A stretch of DNA of 34,151 nucleotides from Chara braunii (taxonomy: Eukaryota > Streptophyta > Charophyceae > Charales > Characeae): positions 1,673,081-1,707,231 of the forward strand of contig BFEA01000037.1 of NCBI GenBank assembly GCA_003427395.1, given 5' to 3'. Made by a program: the position numbers and the translations under genes. The notes under the pieces are model-generated. The model worked only from the letters and a program-made list of their open reading frames with translations, did not search any database and was not told the DNA's origin. Numbering within the stretch: the stretch's first letter is position 1; every line of letters starts with the position of its first letter. Positions 26,216 to 34,151 of the stretch are shown here, in pieces.

Positions 26216-27947
26216 AGATGGATGCCATATACCACAGTGTGGAGAAGATTGTTGTATTGACAAGTAGTGCACGTCCGATTAGTGAGGCCTGGGCGTTTTT
26301 GCACAGGGCCAGGCGAGTGATTGCTCTAGCTATTAGGTTCTGGCCCATTCCTGGCCACACCCCTTCCTTATTGATCATAATACCCAGGAACCGTAATGCT
26401 TGCTCACTCGTGGTCCAAGTCATGGGTGTGGTTGTGTCCGGTGGTTGGGGAGGGGTGTCGTCTGCTAACCACCATCCTTCGATTTTGTTCCAATTGACCC
26501 TCATTTCTGATGCCAGTCTGAAGGCTTCCATTGCCCTTACCAGTGCTTGGAAAGAGCTGTTGTTTGCTCTAACGAGTACCGTAAGGTCGTCCGCGAACAT
26601 GAGTGCAGTGGGTAGGGCGAAGTCGTGTAACGGATTGAAATTCCGTTCTGTGAGGCGGTCAATGAATGGGTCTTTGCGGAGAAAGAAAGCTATGGCTTCC
26701 ATTATGAAGAGGAATATGGAAGGAGCCAGTGGGTCGCCTTGTCTGACTGAACGTGAAATTGGATAGGTTTCCGATAGGATTCTATTGATTTGGACTCTTC
26801 CTGTTGCGTCTGTGTACATAACTCTCACCCAACTTCTGAAGTTCGGACCTACCCCCATTTTCTCCATGCATGCATGGAGAAAATCCCAGTTAACTTGGTC
26901 GTAGGCTTTCTCGAAATCGAAGAACATGATTGCAGCCTTTATTCGTTTTTCTGTGATCTTTCTTGTCGCCTCATTCAGAGTCATCACATTGTCCAATATG
27001 TATCGACCTGGGATGAAGCCCGCTTGGTCGATGTGAAAACAACTGTTCGTTAGTTTTGTGATTCTGTTTGCAAGAGCCGTGGCGAGGATTTTGTACGGCG
27101 TGGCTAGTAGGGAAATAGGTCTGTAGTTTTTCAGGTCTTTTTTGTCTCCCTTCTTGTACAGCAGTGAGACCACGTTGGTGCTCAGTTCCTTTCCTGGGCC
27201 TCCTTTGCGCATGCTTTCGTTGAAGAAGTCGAGTAGGTCCTCTCCCAGGGTCGGCCGGAAGCAGCTCCAAAATTCCTTGGAGAGGCCATCGATGCCCGGG
27301 GCTTTGTCATTATCCATCTGGTTCAGGGCTATGCGTCGTTCGGCCAGGGTCAGTGCTTTATCCAGGCCTTCCGCCTGACTGGTCGAGATGGTTCTGTCGA
27401 GGTATGAGAGCATCAGTTGGCGGGCTGCTCGGTTCGCTGTTGTCGGGGGTGAGGGAGTCTTGGATTCGTATAGATTTGCGTAGAAGGATCTGGCTATCCC
27501 TACCATCTCAGGGCCTGTTGTTTTTGTGCTCCCTGCAACTGATGGGTCTTTGAGGACCTCTATCATATTGTTCCTTGCGTTCGACTTGATTTTGGAAAAA
27601 AAGAATTTTGTTATAGACTCGTTAACTGCATAGTCTGTCATCCTTGCTCGTATTTGTAGACCTCTGAGTTCCCATCTTCCCCATTTGTTTAGTTCTTCTT
27701 TAGTGTCGTCTAGTAGTTCTTGGTAGAATCCACTGGTTGGATCCACCGCTAGATTTGTTTCTGCAATAGCCATAGTGAACTGGAGTTCTTCCCTTCTTCT
27801 TTTGCGGTCTCTTGCAATATCTCTTGATTTCGCTGAGACTATCCGTGTTAATTTTGTGTAGCTGTCAATGAACCATTGGTGGCTGTTTGTCTTCTTTGAT
27901 TCACGCTGCTTATTGAGGGCCCAGTTTTCTTGGACTGTCGCCGTCAT
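26181..27947 (-). pseudogene. LINE reverse transcriptase
   Basis: The open frame has 588 codons. Motifs in order are APGIDGLSKEFW, KNYRPISLLATPYKILA, AGFIPGRYILDNV, FFDFEKAYDQVNWDFL with the first catalytic Asp, RSVRQGDPLAPSIFLFI, the catalytic FADD box (ALMFADDLTVLV) and RFLGIMINKEG. All are complete, so the RT core is well preserved. The enzyme would copy LINE RNA at a nicked target. The N-terminal ATG is inside the EN-RT linker and is not the true start; the frame continues from the endonuclease after an indel near the A6 run at 27980-27985. Confidence 0.95.
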
Positions 27948-27972
27948 TCTTTCTGTTTTAACAAGGAGTTGT

Positions 27973-28440
27973 TCAGCTTAAAAAACCCTGGCCTATTTGA
28001 ATTGGTACATTGAAGTTGAGCAGCATTTTGATAGGTTTGTGGTCCAGTCCTTCGAAGGTTGCTGATGGGAGGATTTCGGCCTCTTTGACTGTTCTGAGTA
28101 GGCTCTCGGATATGAGGAAGTAGTCAATCTTGGACAGTGAAGTCCGGTTGGCTTGGTTCCTCCTTATTCGGGAGAAAACTTTCTTATCCGGATGCAGTGC
28201 CCTGAGGGGGTCGCAGAGTTCGAATTCAGTCATCAAGTTCCGAATCCGGGTGCCCGCTCTTGTGGGTCTCATTAGTGCTGTTCTTGAGATCCGATCCAGG
28301 TTTGGGTCCAGGGTCGTGTTCCAGTCCCCTGCGATGATTATTGGTTGTGGGTTGGGGATGAGGGATTTGATGTTTTCAAAGAAAGTCAGTCAGTCGGATT
28401 TCGTGTTTGGTGCGTAAAGGTTGAGAATTTGCAGATCCTC
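27973..28440 (-). pseudogene. LINE endonuclease, C-terminal half
   Basis: The minus strand reads GEDLQILNLYAPN, IIIAGDWNTTLDP (the conserved GDxN of EEP nucleases), RIRRNQANRTSLSKIDYFL and GLDHKPI (the catalytic DH). These are the C-terminal motifs of APE-type LINE endonucleases. The frame ends at 27973. Confidence 0.85.
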
Positions 28441-28482
28441 TCCTTGCCATTTGATGTCCAACCACGACCATCTCCCTTCCTC

Positions 28483-28788
28483 ACACGCCAGCCCTTTGCA
28501 AGTGCGTCGTAGCGTATAAGTTTCTACGGAAACTGATAAGATTTCATATGGCTCAACGTAGGGAGAAAGCGAAGCAGGAGGCGGCGTGTGGAGCAGCGTC
28601 TTCAAAACAAGAGCGGCGCGAGTGAGAAGCGTGGACCGCGCGATAGCGACCAGTGAAATATCTGGCGATTCCCTCCGCGGGTTGAAGCTCACACTGCCCA
28701 TTGGCGGTGCTCGAGTTCTGCGAGTTGGTGCGATCTTCTGTGACGTTTGCGGTGCGTGTCTGGCCACTGATGAGTCCGACGGGACGAA
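28483..28788 (+). mobile_element. About 300-bp insertion in the LINE, flanked by ACACGC
   Basis: The LINE endonuclease coding sequence is interrupted between SKTARVYRV and EEGRWSWLD. ACACGC occurs at 28483-28488 and again at 28789-28794, giving a 306-bp offset and looking like a 6-bp target-site duplication. The insert has no known protein. An A-box-like TAGCGACCAGTG and a weak B-box-like GGGTTGAAGCTC are about 40 bases apart near 28642 and 28679. Its plus-strand 3' end is the hammerhead sequence. A small non-autonomous retroelement is the likely nature. Confidence 0.7.
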
Positions 28789-28794
28789 ACACGC
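28754..28794 (+). ncRNA. Hammerhead ribozyme (type III-like)
   Basis: The conserved core is complete: CTGATGA at 28767-28773, stem II GTCC/GGAC (28774-28777 with 28782-28785) closed by loop GACG, and GAAA at 28786-28789. Stem III pairs GCGTGT (28754-28759) with ACACGC (28789-28794), six pairs without mismatch. The expected cleavage site is after C 28760 (GTC triplet). Stem I is only TGGCCA, six bases and self-complementary, so it can form at most a one-pair minimal loop in one molecule but a 6-bp duplex between two. The 3' strand of stem III is the presumed target duplication. Self-cleavage is inferred, not shown. Confidence 0.8.
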
Positions 28795-29110
28795 GATAAA
28801 CCCTCGCTGTTTTTGACGTTTTTGGGATCAGTATCGTCGTCCCTCTATTGCTTTGACCGTCTTTGTTGGACCACAGGGCGACTGTGCATCCTCCTACAGA
28901 TCTCTCCATCCTCTACTGTATCTTCGGGTGACTACTCAAATTGGATAGACGAGTCTCTTGGAGGAGTATGAGGTCGGGTTTGGGGATATCCTTCCCCACC
29001 AGACCTGTCCGGATATCTCTAAGCTTGTCTTCATCGGTCAGAATGTTCCCAAGGCCGTTGACGTTCCAACTAATTATCTGGAGCCCTTTAGCGTGCCAGT
29101 TTATCCTGGG
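28795..29110 (-). pseudogene. LINE endonuclease, N-terminal half
   Basis: The minus strand reads IISWNVNGLG (the N-terminal EEP motif with the catalytic Asn), KPDLILLQETRL (metal-binding Glu), one stop, then SVGGCTVALWSNKDGQ and GTTILIPKTSKTARVYRV. At that point the protein is cut by the insertion 28489-28794; its continuation EEGRWSWLDIKW resumes at about 28480. Confidence 0.85.
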
Positions 29111-29159
29111 TGGGCTGACCTGCCCTGTGAAAAGGGTGATTTAATTCTGAAGTATTTCA

Positions 29160-29440
29160 AAAAGATTTTGTGGAACTAACGAATTATTTGGGACGTATTT
29201 TCGAAAATAGCACAAACGTAATTTCAAAAAGAAATATTTCTAAAAAGAAAAAGAAAAAATTCGATCGTGAAATTTCAAAAAAGGGAAGCTTTAAATTGTA
29301 AAGAATTTTCAGAGAGGAAGTATTTCAAGAATATTTGAAAAATTAACTACTTATTTCCAACGTATTTCAAAAAGAAATTTCGAAAAGGGACTAATCGTTT
29401 TTAAAGGTAGATTGATACAAAAGTATTTTGAAAGGAGATA
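29160..29440. repeat. AT-rich degenerate repeats
   Basis: Variants of GTATTTCAAAAAG and TTCAAAAAGAAAT recur about every 30-100 bases (for example near 29150, 29225, 29313 and 29363). No coding sequence is seen; this lies upstream of the LINE ORF2. Confidence 0.6.
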
Positions 29441-29538
29441 GATTAGCTAGATGATAGGGCTTGGATAACTAACGGGGCGCAGCGGGGGGCGCGAATACGT
29501 GCGGAGGGAGGAAAGGGGGACTCGGGTGGGAAGCAGGA

Positions 29539-29576
29539 TTGTCTCTTATACACATCTAGATGTGTATAAGAGACAG
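29539..29576. other. Nextera mate-pair junction adapter (artefact)
   Basis: The right half, 29558-29576, is exactly the 19-bp Tn5 mosaic end AGATGTGTATAAGAGACAG. The left half, 29539-29557, is its reverse complement with one mismatch at the first base. Two mosaic ends head to head are the circularisation junction of Nextera mate-pair libraries. The minus-strand translation contains SYTHLDVYKRQ, a peptide commonly seen when this adapter is left in assemblies. It is not genomic. Confidence 0.97.
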
Positions 29577-29806
29577 GTTCTAGCCCGTCCGATACCAGTG
29601 TGACGGGCGTGAGGCTGAGGGTGAGCCGAGGGAGAGGAGAGAGAGAGGGAGAGAGTGAGAGCACACACACACACTCACTCACTCGACACAACTGACTCGG
29701 ACCGAGGGTCGGACGCAGACACACTGGCAAGGCACAAAGTCGGAAGTCTTGGATTCCGAATGCCGAAGCAGCAAGTCACATTGAGTACGAGTACAGCAGC
29801 AGAAAA
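29577..29806. other. GA- and CA-rich stretch right of the adapter
   Basis: A GAGAGA-rich run lies at about 29630-29660 and ACACAC at about 29662-29674. No gene is seen. Its neighbourhood with the left side is doubtful because of the adapter. Confidence 0.6.
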
Positions 29807-29877
29807 CTGGTACGAGACTGGTCCCCGTACCGTACGGGGACCCGGTATAAGTACCGGTGAGACACGTACGGTACCAG
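29807..29877. repeat. Branched palindrome (three-stem structure)
   Basis: Outer arms CTGGTAC (29807-29813) and GTACCAG (29871-29877) enclose two hairpins: GGTCCCCGTA/TACGGGGACC at 29820-29842 (10 pairs, loop CCG) and CCGGTA/TACCGG at 29842-29857 (6 pairs, loop TAAG). Together they can fold as a three-way junction, in DNA as a complex cruciform or in RNA. Confidence 0.85.
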
Positions 29878-31090
29878 GGGCATTTCTGCAAAGGCCCCGA
29901 GGGCAGAACTGAAAATGCGGTATTTGAAAGTGGCGCCCGAATTGCAGCATGGCGCCAGTTGTCCAAAATCCTACGGTACCAAAGGAGGGGTTTGGAGAAA
30001 GGGTGCCAGGCCGAAAACGGGATGCAGCCGAAACAGCAAAAAGATAGACCAGGGATCGAGCCCTGCCGGAGTCCGTAACACTTATGGTGATCCATTACAA
30101 CACCCACAAATACACAGACAGCTATCCGTGAATATAACAAGGCTCAAACAGCAGACACTTCACGTCTGAATCCCATCCATTGGACACGGACACACAACTG
30201 CTGAATGATATCAAAGTCATGTAAGTAAGACACAATGAAGAATGCTGAGAAGCACATCCAGGATGTGCAAGGACAGATCGGGTCCTAAGCTTCTGAATAG
30301 GTTAGATTTGGATCCACCCCATCACTGGCTGCCTGCCCAAGTGCACGTGAGCCTTGGAAGATCCCTCTGTCATGAGCCAGGGCACGCTGATGCGAGTGTA
30401 TGTTTTGGTAGACCTGGTGACAGCGTTTGATCTGTAGCCATCCGTGCTATCTTATCATGGCACTACATCGTTTATGCGAATTGTGACTGCCCTGCCTCCA
30501 TCTTTATAACATGTGGGAGCCATGTCGCCTGTGATATTCGTGGCATCCAAAACAGTACCTGCATCTGTGAGGAATGGATGTGATCCTTCCGTTCCGAAAA
30601 AAATTTCCACAGCTCAGCGAATCAGCCACCTTGCCTTTGTGATAATTTATTGTGAGCGTGTGTGCTGAGGGATGTCCACACTCCCCCCTTCCGTCCTCCC
30701 TCCCTTTCCCCTCTACCTTTTCTTGTGGCCTACATCTGTGGTCTGTCTATGGATGCATGTACCTGAAAGATAACACACAAAAACACACAGGTCCATGTGC
30801 ACATAATGCCACATATTGCATATGGGTTTCCTGCTCAACCATATAAACGTGGGAACGTTTCACTAGATCCCAACAAAATCAGAAATTGAAATTGCAGCAA
30901 ATCAACATGATAATAATTTCTATTCATCTGAATGGACAAATATCACTTGTGGTGAATGGTTAACAACACATAGATACAGAGGCCTCACATGCACACACAG
31001 ACATGAGCCGTGAAAGTCAGTCTGGCACGATCATTCATTGTCCGTGGAGTTGTGCATAATGAACATGACAACCCAGTTTCACGCGCGCGA
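29878..31090. other. No recognisable gene
   Basis: Frames up to about 95 residues have no domain. The sequence is of mixed composition with few repeats; it may be intronic or intergenic host DNA. Confidence 0.5.
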
Positions 31091-31091
31091 G

Positions 31092-31136
31092 CACACACAC
31101 ACACACACACACACACATACCGCCCCCCCCCCCCCC
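31092..31136. repeat. (CA)13 followed by C14
   Basis: A CA microsatellite covers 31092-31117 and a run of 14 C lies at 31123-31136. Length is likely to be polymorphic and prone to assembly error. Confidence 0.95.
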
Positions 31137-32483
31137 AAACAAACAAACACATGCTCTGTGATTCCATCACAAACACGTGAGCACCCACACAATTGCAGAC
31201 CCAGGCAATCAAATCCTAAAACCTCTGCCGTGAACATGGACACCTCTGAGCACACATTTGACCCCAAATAACAATAAGCGAGATGCTGAATCCGAAACAA
31301 GACATTTGCAATGCAATCAAAGAACAGCTGCTGCAGTGCAACAACACTAAGGGACTGCACACTGAGGGGGTATGTTCATCCACTGTCAAGATGTTGTTAG
31401 CTCAAACCAAAGATCCATTACGATACATACGACGATCAGCCTCCTCGATGGCATAGTGCCAGAAGCAGCTGTTCTAGCTGGCAATTGCTGCAACATAATC
31501 ACAGGATCCTGTGTATTTTCTCTTGCGCCGTGCTCATGATCTCTGCAAACACCCTCCAAATCAATCCAGCTGGAATCGGACTCACCAAGCTCACTTACGG
31601 CAACCGCCCACTGTTGTTATACACCACAACTCCATCCGCAACCCCCCAATAATGCTGAATCCCCTCTTCAACCCCCAAACAATGCTGAACTGTATCGTTT
31701 ACTGCCCCTTGGACTTGCCTTCATCGAACCTAGTCAGTGGATTCACAGTCATGAACCTTCCATGAAACTGATCCTGGATACCCAAAAGCAGTTCTGGGGC
31801 GATCACTCCCACATGTCAGTGAGAAACTCGTCAGCATGATGCTTGTTGCTTTCCATAACTGCCACGCTGTCGAAGTCATAACTGACAGAAACAAAGCTCC
31901 TTCGTCCAATTCTAAATCAACACTCTCAGCTTGTCCGTCAACCTGCACTTTTCCTTGGCTATATCCCTCTGTTGCTTTGTTTATACGTCTTGGACGTGTG
32001 TGTATACTGTGAACTTCTCTGCGTGACCGTTTGGAACTTTGGTTTGACAACATGGACAAAAGCCTTGAATAGGCAGGGAAAATCGTGAAAAACATTCGCG
32101 TTCTTCTGAAGCACAATACATGCAGCTCACAGAAAAGGGCTTCTCCCTCTAAACTGAAGGCGTTGCCTCTGTCCTCGATCAGCGAGTGGTCCTTATCTTC
32201 TGTCTGGACATATGGAGCGCATCTTCTCACATTTGGATTGGCTATGCTGTGTCACACAGTTGCTGCTCAGCCAATTCTGCTTTCAATCTTCGACAGGAAG
32301 AAGCCTGAGTAAGAATGCAGTTCTTGTGACTATCTTGTGGCGCAGTTAATCAATTTCATCTCCACCCTGTATGAAGATTTCCTCAAGGAAAGGCGGCAGT
32401 TCCTTCACGCACAGTTGATTTGTTCACAACTACTTAGGCAAGGACAACGTTGCTACAAGATAGTTACCCAACCGCTGTGGTTG

Positions 32484-32484
<1 letters not shown>
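31137..32484. other. No recognisable gene
   Basis: A minus-strand frame of 166 residues (31730-32230) has no domain I recognise and atypical composition; it is not called. No promoter or RNA gene is evident. Confidence 0.5.

Positions 32485-32485
<1 letters not shown>

Positions 32486-32518
<33 letters not shown>
32486..32518. repeat. (CT)n microsatellite
   Basis: An uninterrupted CT run of about 33 bases is followed by a short GT-rich tract. Confidence 0.95.
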
Positions 32519-32521
<3 letters not shown>

Positions 32522-33642
32522 GTATGTGTGTGTGTTTTGTAGACTGTCACCAACATTGAAAGAGTGCCACATGGGATGCTAAACACCTAAAAGCTACTAA
32601 TGGACAACAAAGGCCACAAATGCTGGGTCTTTGTCAAATGCAAGCTTGGTTGAGTGGGAAATGCACATACACCCATCCACAAAAGCATACTCAACACTCC
32701 TAAATGACACTGATCCAGGGTAAGTGTGACTAGTGACAACATAGAGAAAGAGAGTCCAAAGTTGACAGCCACGATCCCTGCCACATACGCATGCATGTGT
32801 GTGATCCCACCTACCAGTGTCTGATCCCTCAAAGAATAAATATCAGCAGGCCCCCATTGACTGCCAGCATAACAATGTGCCAAGAATGACAGCAGTTGTC
32901 TGCCAATGCTTCATCTAGGGGTGTAGCTTTGCTGTCATCCTCTATTCCAGACTTGAGAATTAGAGCTAGACTTGTTTCCTATGTGACGCCTCCTTCACTT
33001 CCTCCCCTAACAACAAAGGACTTTGTCACTGCGCTGTCTTGGGGAAGGATCCATGGAGAGGAGATAACAGAAGAGAATCAGGCTCTCTCTCTTTTCCATC
33101 ACAATCAAACAGCTTCAGCTTTCTCTAAAGAGCTTGGCAGGACGTCATCAGATAATGAAAGATAAGGGTGGCGAAGTTACCTGTGTCTGGACATCTGATA
33201 CCTCCTGAGGCAAGAAGCGAAAGAAAGCCACACCATCCACATGTCAATTGGTTGCAAAAAACTTGCAAAACTACCTCTTCCTCTCAAAACATCAAGTACT
33301 CTCTGGGACTTGTCTCCTTCGTAAGCTAACCCAAATTGGGATAGCGGATTCGGAACCTTGGATGGGAGGACTGACAGTCACTGACTGACCCCGTTTGCAA
33401 TCCTTTTACCCATTTCCTAGTCACATTCGTTGTAGCTCAGTCATTATGGGCTGCTCTTATGTACACAGAAAGAAAGAAAAAAACTGTCATAACCGCTAAA
33501 CTCTTTAAATTCTGCTCTCAAAAAAGCACCTTAGTAGTTCAGTTTACGTCTGGTAGACTATCCCCCACACGTTTCTGCTCTCCTTTCAAGCTGCAACATA
33601 GTGCACACCCACATCTGGAGTGCATCCTCCTTTTGTTTCTTA
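32519..33642. other. No recognisable gene
   Basis: Only short frames without known motifs are found. Mixed composition resembles the rest of the right-hand part. Confidence 0.5.
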
Positions 33643-33780
33643 CCGCTGTTATTACTATGCAACACATATGACACGCCAGCGAACCACATACCCACCTTCA
33701 GTGCACATATTCCGCTGTTATTACTATGCAACACGTATGACGCGGCAGCGAACCACATACCCACCTTCAGTGCACATATT
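33643..33780. repeat. 69-bp tandem duplication
   Basis: 33643-33711 and 33712-33780 are two copies of the same 69-bp unit (starting CCGCTGTTATTACTATGCAA) with three base differences. The period is a multiple of three, so frames stay open across it, which explains the short repeated ORFs here. Confidence 0.95.
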
Positions 33781-34151
33781 CTATGTTTATTCCACTGTCC
33801 TTTACTTCGCTGTTGATCTTCAATATCAACCCCCCTACTCGCTGGGTACCTAATGCACCTCTGCACAGTGCTGTAATCCGTCCTCTCATACTGCCTCGGT
33901 CTCTAACTCAAATGAAAACTCGTCAAGATGTTATTCGTTTGAGACATGATAATACATGATCGCAATACCCAGATAGCCATTAAGAATAAGCCAAACCCAT
34001 CCAGAGATCACCGGGAGCTTCATGAATCTTCTATTGGCTTAATCCTTAGCAGGATAATGTGGTCCGTCAAGATACGGCTACGAGGTTCATTGTTGTATAA
34101 ATAACCAGGCTGCAACCCAGGCAATTCCAAACAGCTCTCTCTGTGTGTGTG
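33781..34151. other. Window end, no recognisable gene
   Basis: Nothing recognisable is seen apart from a GT run (TGTGTGTGTG) that starts at the window edge. Confidence 0.5.

Larger units (their letters stand above)
25690..29110 (-). mobile_element. LINE-type retrotransposon (APE endonuclease + RT)
   Basis: On the minus strand an APE/EEP-type endonuclease (about 29110-27973) is followed by a LINE reverse transcriptase (27947-26181) and a C-terminal segment (to 25690). The order fits ORF2 of plant L1-like elements. The frame is broken by an insertion in the endonuclease and by indels at homopolymers. ORF1 and poly-A tail are not seen; the 3' end is replaced by Element 3 sequence. Confidence 0.9.

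Noticed and set aside
28526-28556. A second hammerhead-like core (CTGATAAG at 28533) near the left end of the insert
   Set aside because: No GAAAC follows a pairable stem II; CTCAAC is the nearest text. It could be a decayed copy, but the evidence is too weak.
29443-29730. Minus-strand ORF of 95 residues
   Set aside because: Its centre is the translated library adapter (SYTHLDVYKRQ), so it is artefactual.
31730-32230. Minus-strand ORF of 166 residues
   Set aside because: No recognisable motif, no splice context and atypical composition; it may be chance.
1-34151. CRISPR arrays, bacterial operons, rRNA genes
   Set aside because: No regularly spaced repeats with unique spacers, no bacterial gene order and no rRNA-like sequence were seen.

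Overview
This window looks like repeat-dominated nuclear DNA of a photosynthetic eukaryote. The evidence is Ty3/gypsy and LINE-type retroelements on both strands, eukaryote-type tRNA-like sequences, many microsatellites, no bacterial operon structure, and a decayed fragment of the plastid gene psbC at about 13455-13625. A streptophyte alga such as Chara is my best guess, from the psbC fragment and the style of the elements, but no single feature proves the species. I recognise no intact host gene.

Layout. 1-1865 is low-complexity and hairpin-rich DNA that may include a 5' LTR; a primer-binding-site-like sequence lies at 1866. 2438-7809 (+) is Element 1, a decayed Ty3/gypsy-like element with the order nucleocapsid, protease, RT, RNase H, integrase. 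It is followed on the same strand by a long open frame with a capsid-like start (about 7954-10002). 10003-12660 has no gene but carries a degenerate 107-bp tandem repeat and about twenty short perfect or near-perfect hairpins. 12955-13097 holds two tandem tRNA-Asp-like units (-), 13455-13625 the psbC fragment (+), and 13627-14057 a decayed coding remnant of unknown family (-). 14375-20600 (-) is Element 2, a more degraded relative of Element 1 with a 153-bp duplication across its zinc knuckle. 21563-25686 (-) is Element 3, a conventional YLDD-type Ty3/gypsy element cut off inside integrase and without visible LTRs. It abuts a LINE (25690 to about 29110, -) with APE-type endonuclease and RT. 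The LINE endonuclease region is interrupted by an insertion of about 300 bp that ends in a sequence matching a hammerhead ribozyme (28754-28794, +).

At 29539-29576 there is a head-to-head pair of Tn5 mosaic ends, the Nextera mate-pair junction adapter. This is library-derived sequence left in the assembly, so the DNA left and right of it may not be neighbours in the genome. 29577-34151 has microsatellites, a branched palindrome and a 69-bp tandem duplication, but no gene I can identify.

How the parts relate. Elements 1 and 2 share RT, RNase H and integrase motifs (LDLYSG, QGWTN, a YIDD-type catalytic box, GPY module) resembling a gypsy-like group I know from basidiomycete fungi; Element 3 belongs to a different, conventional branch. 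Most in-frame stops in the elements and in psbC can be explained by C-to-T or G-to-A changes, as expected of methylated, silenced repeats. The most unusual features are the ribozyme-bearing insertion and the hairpin array at 10566-12384.
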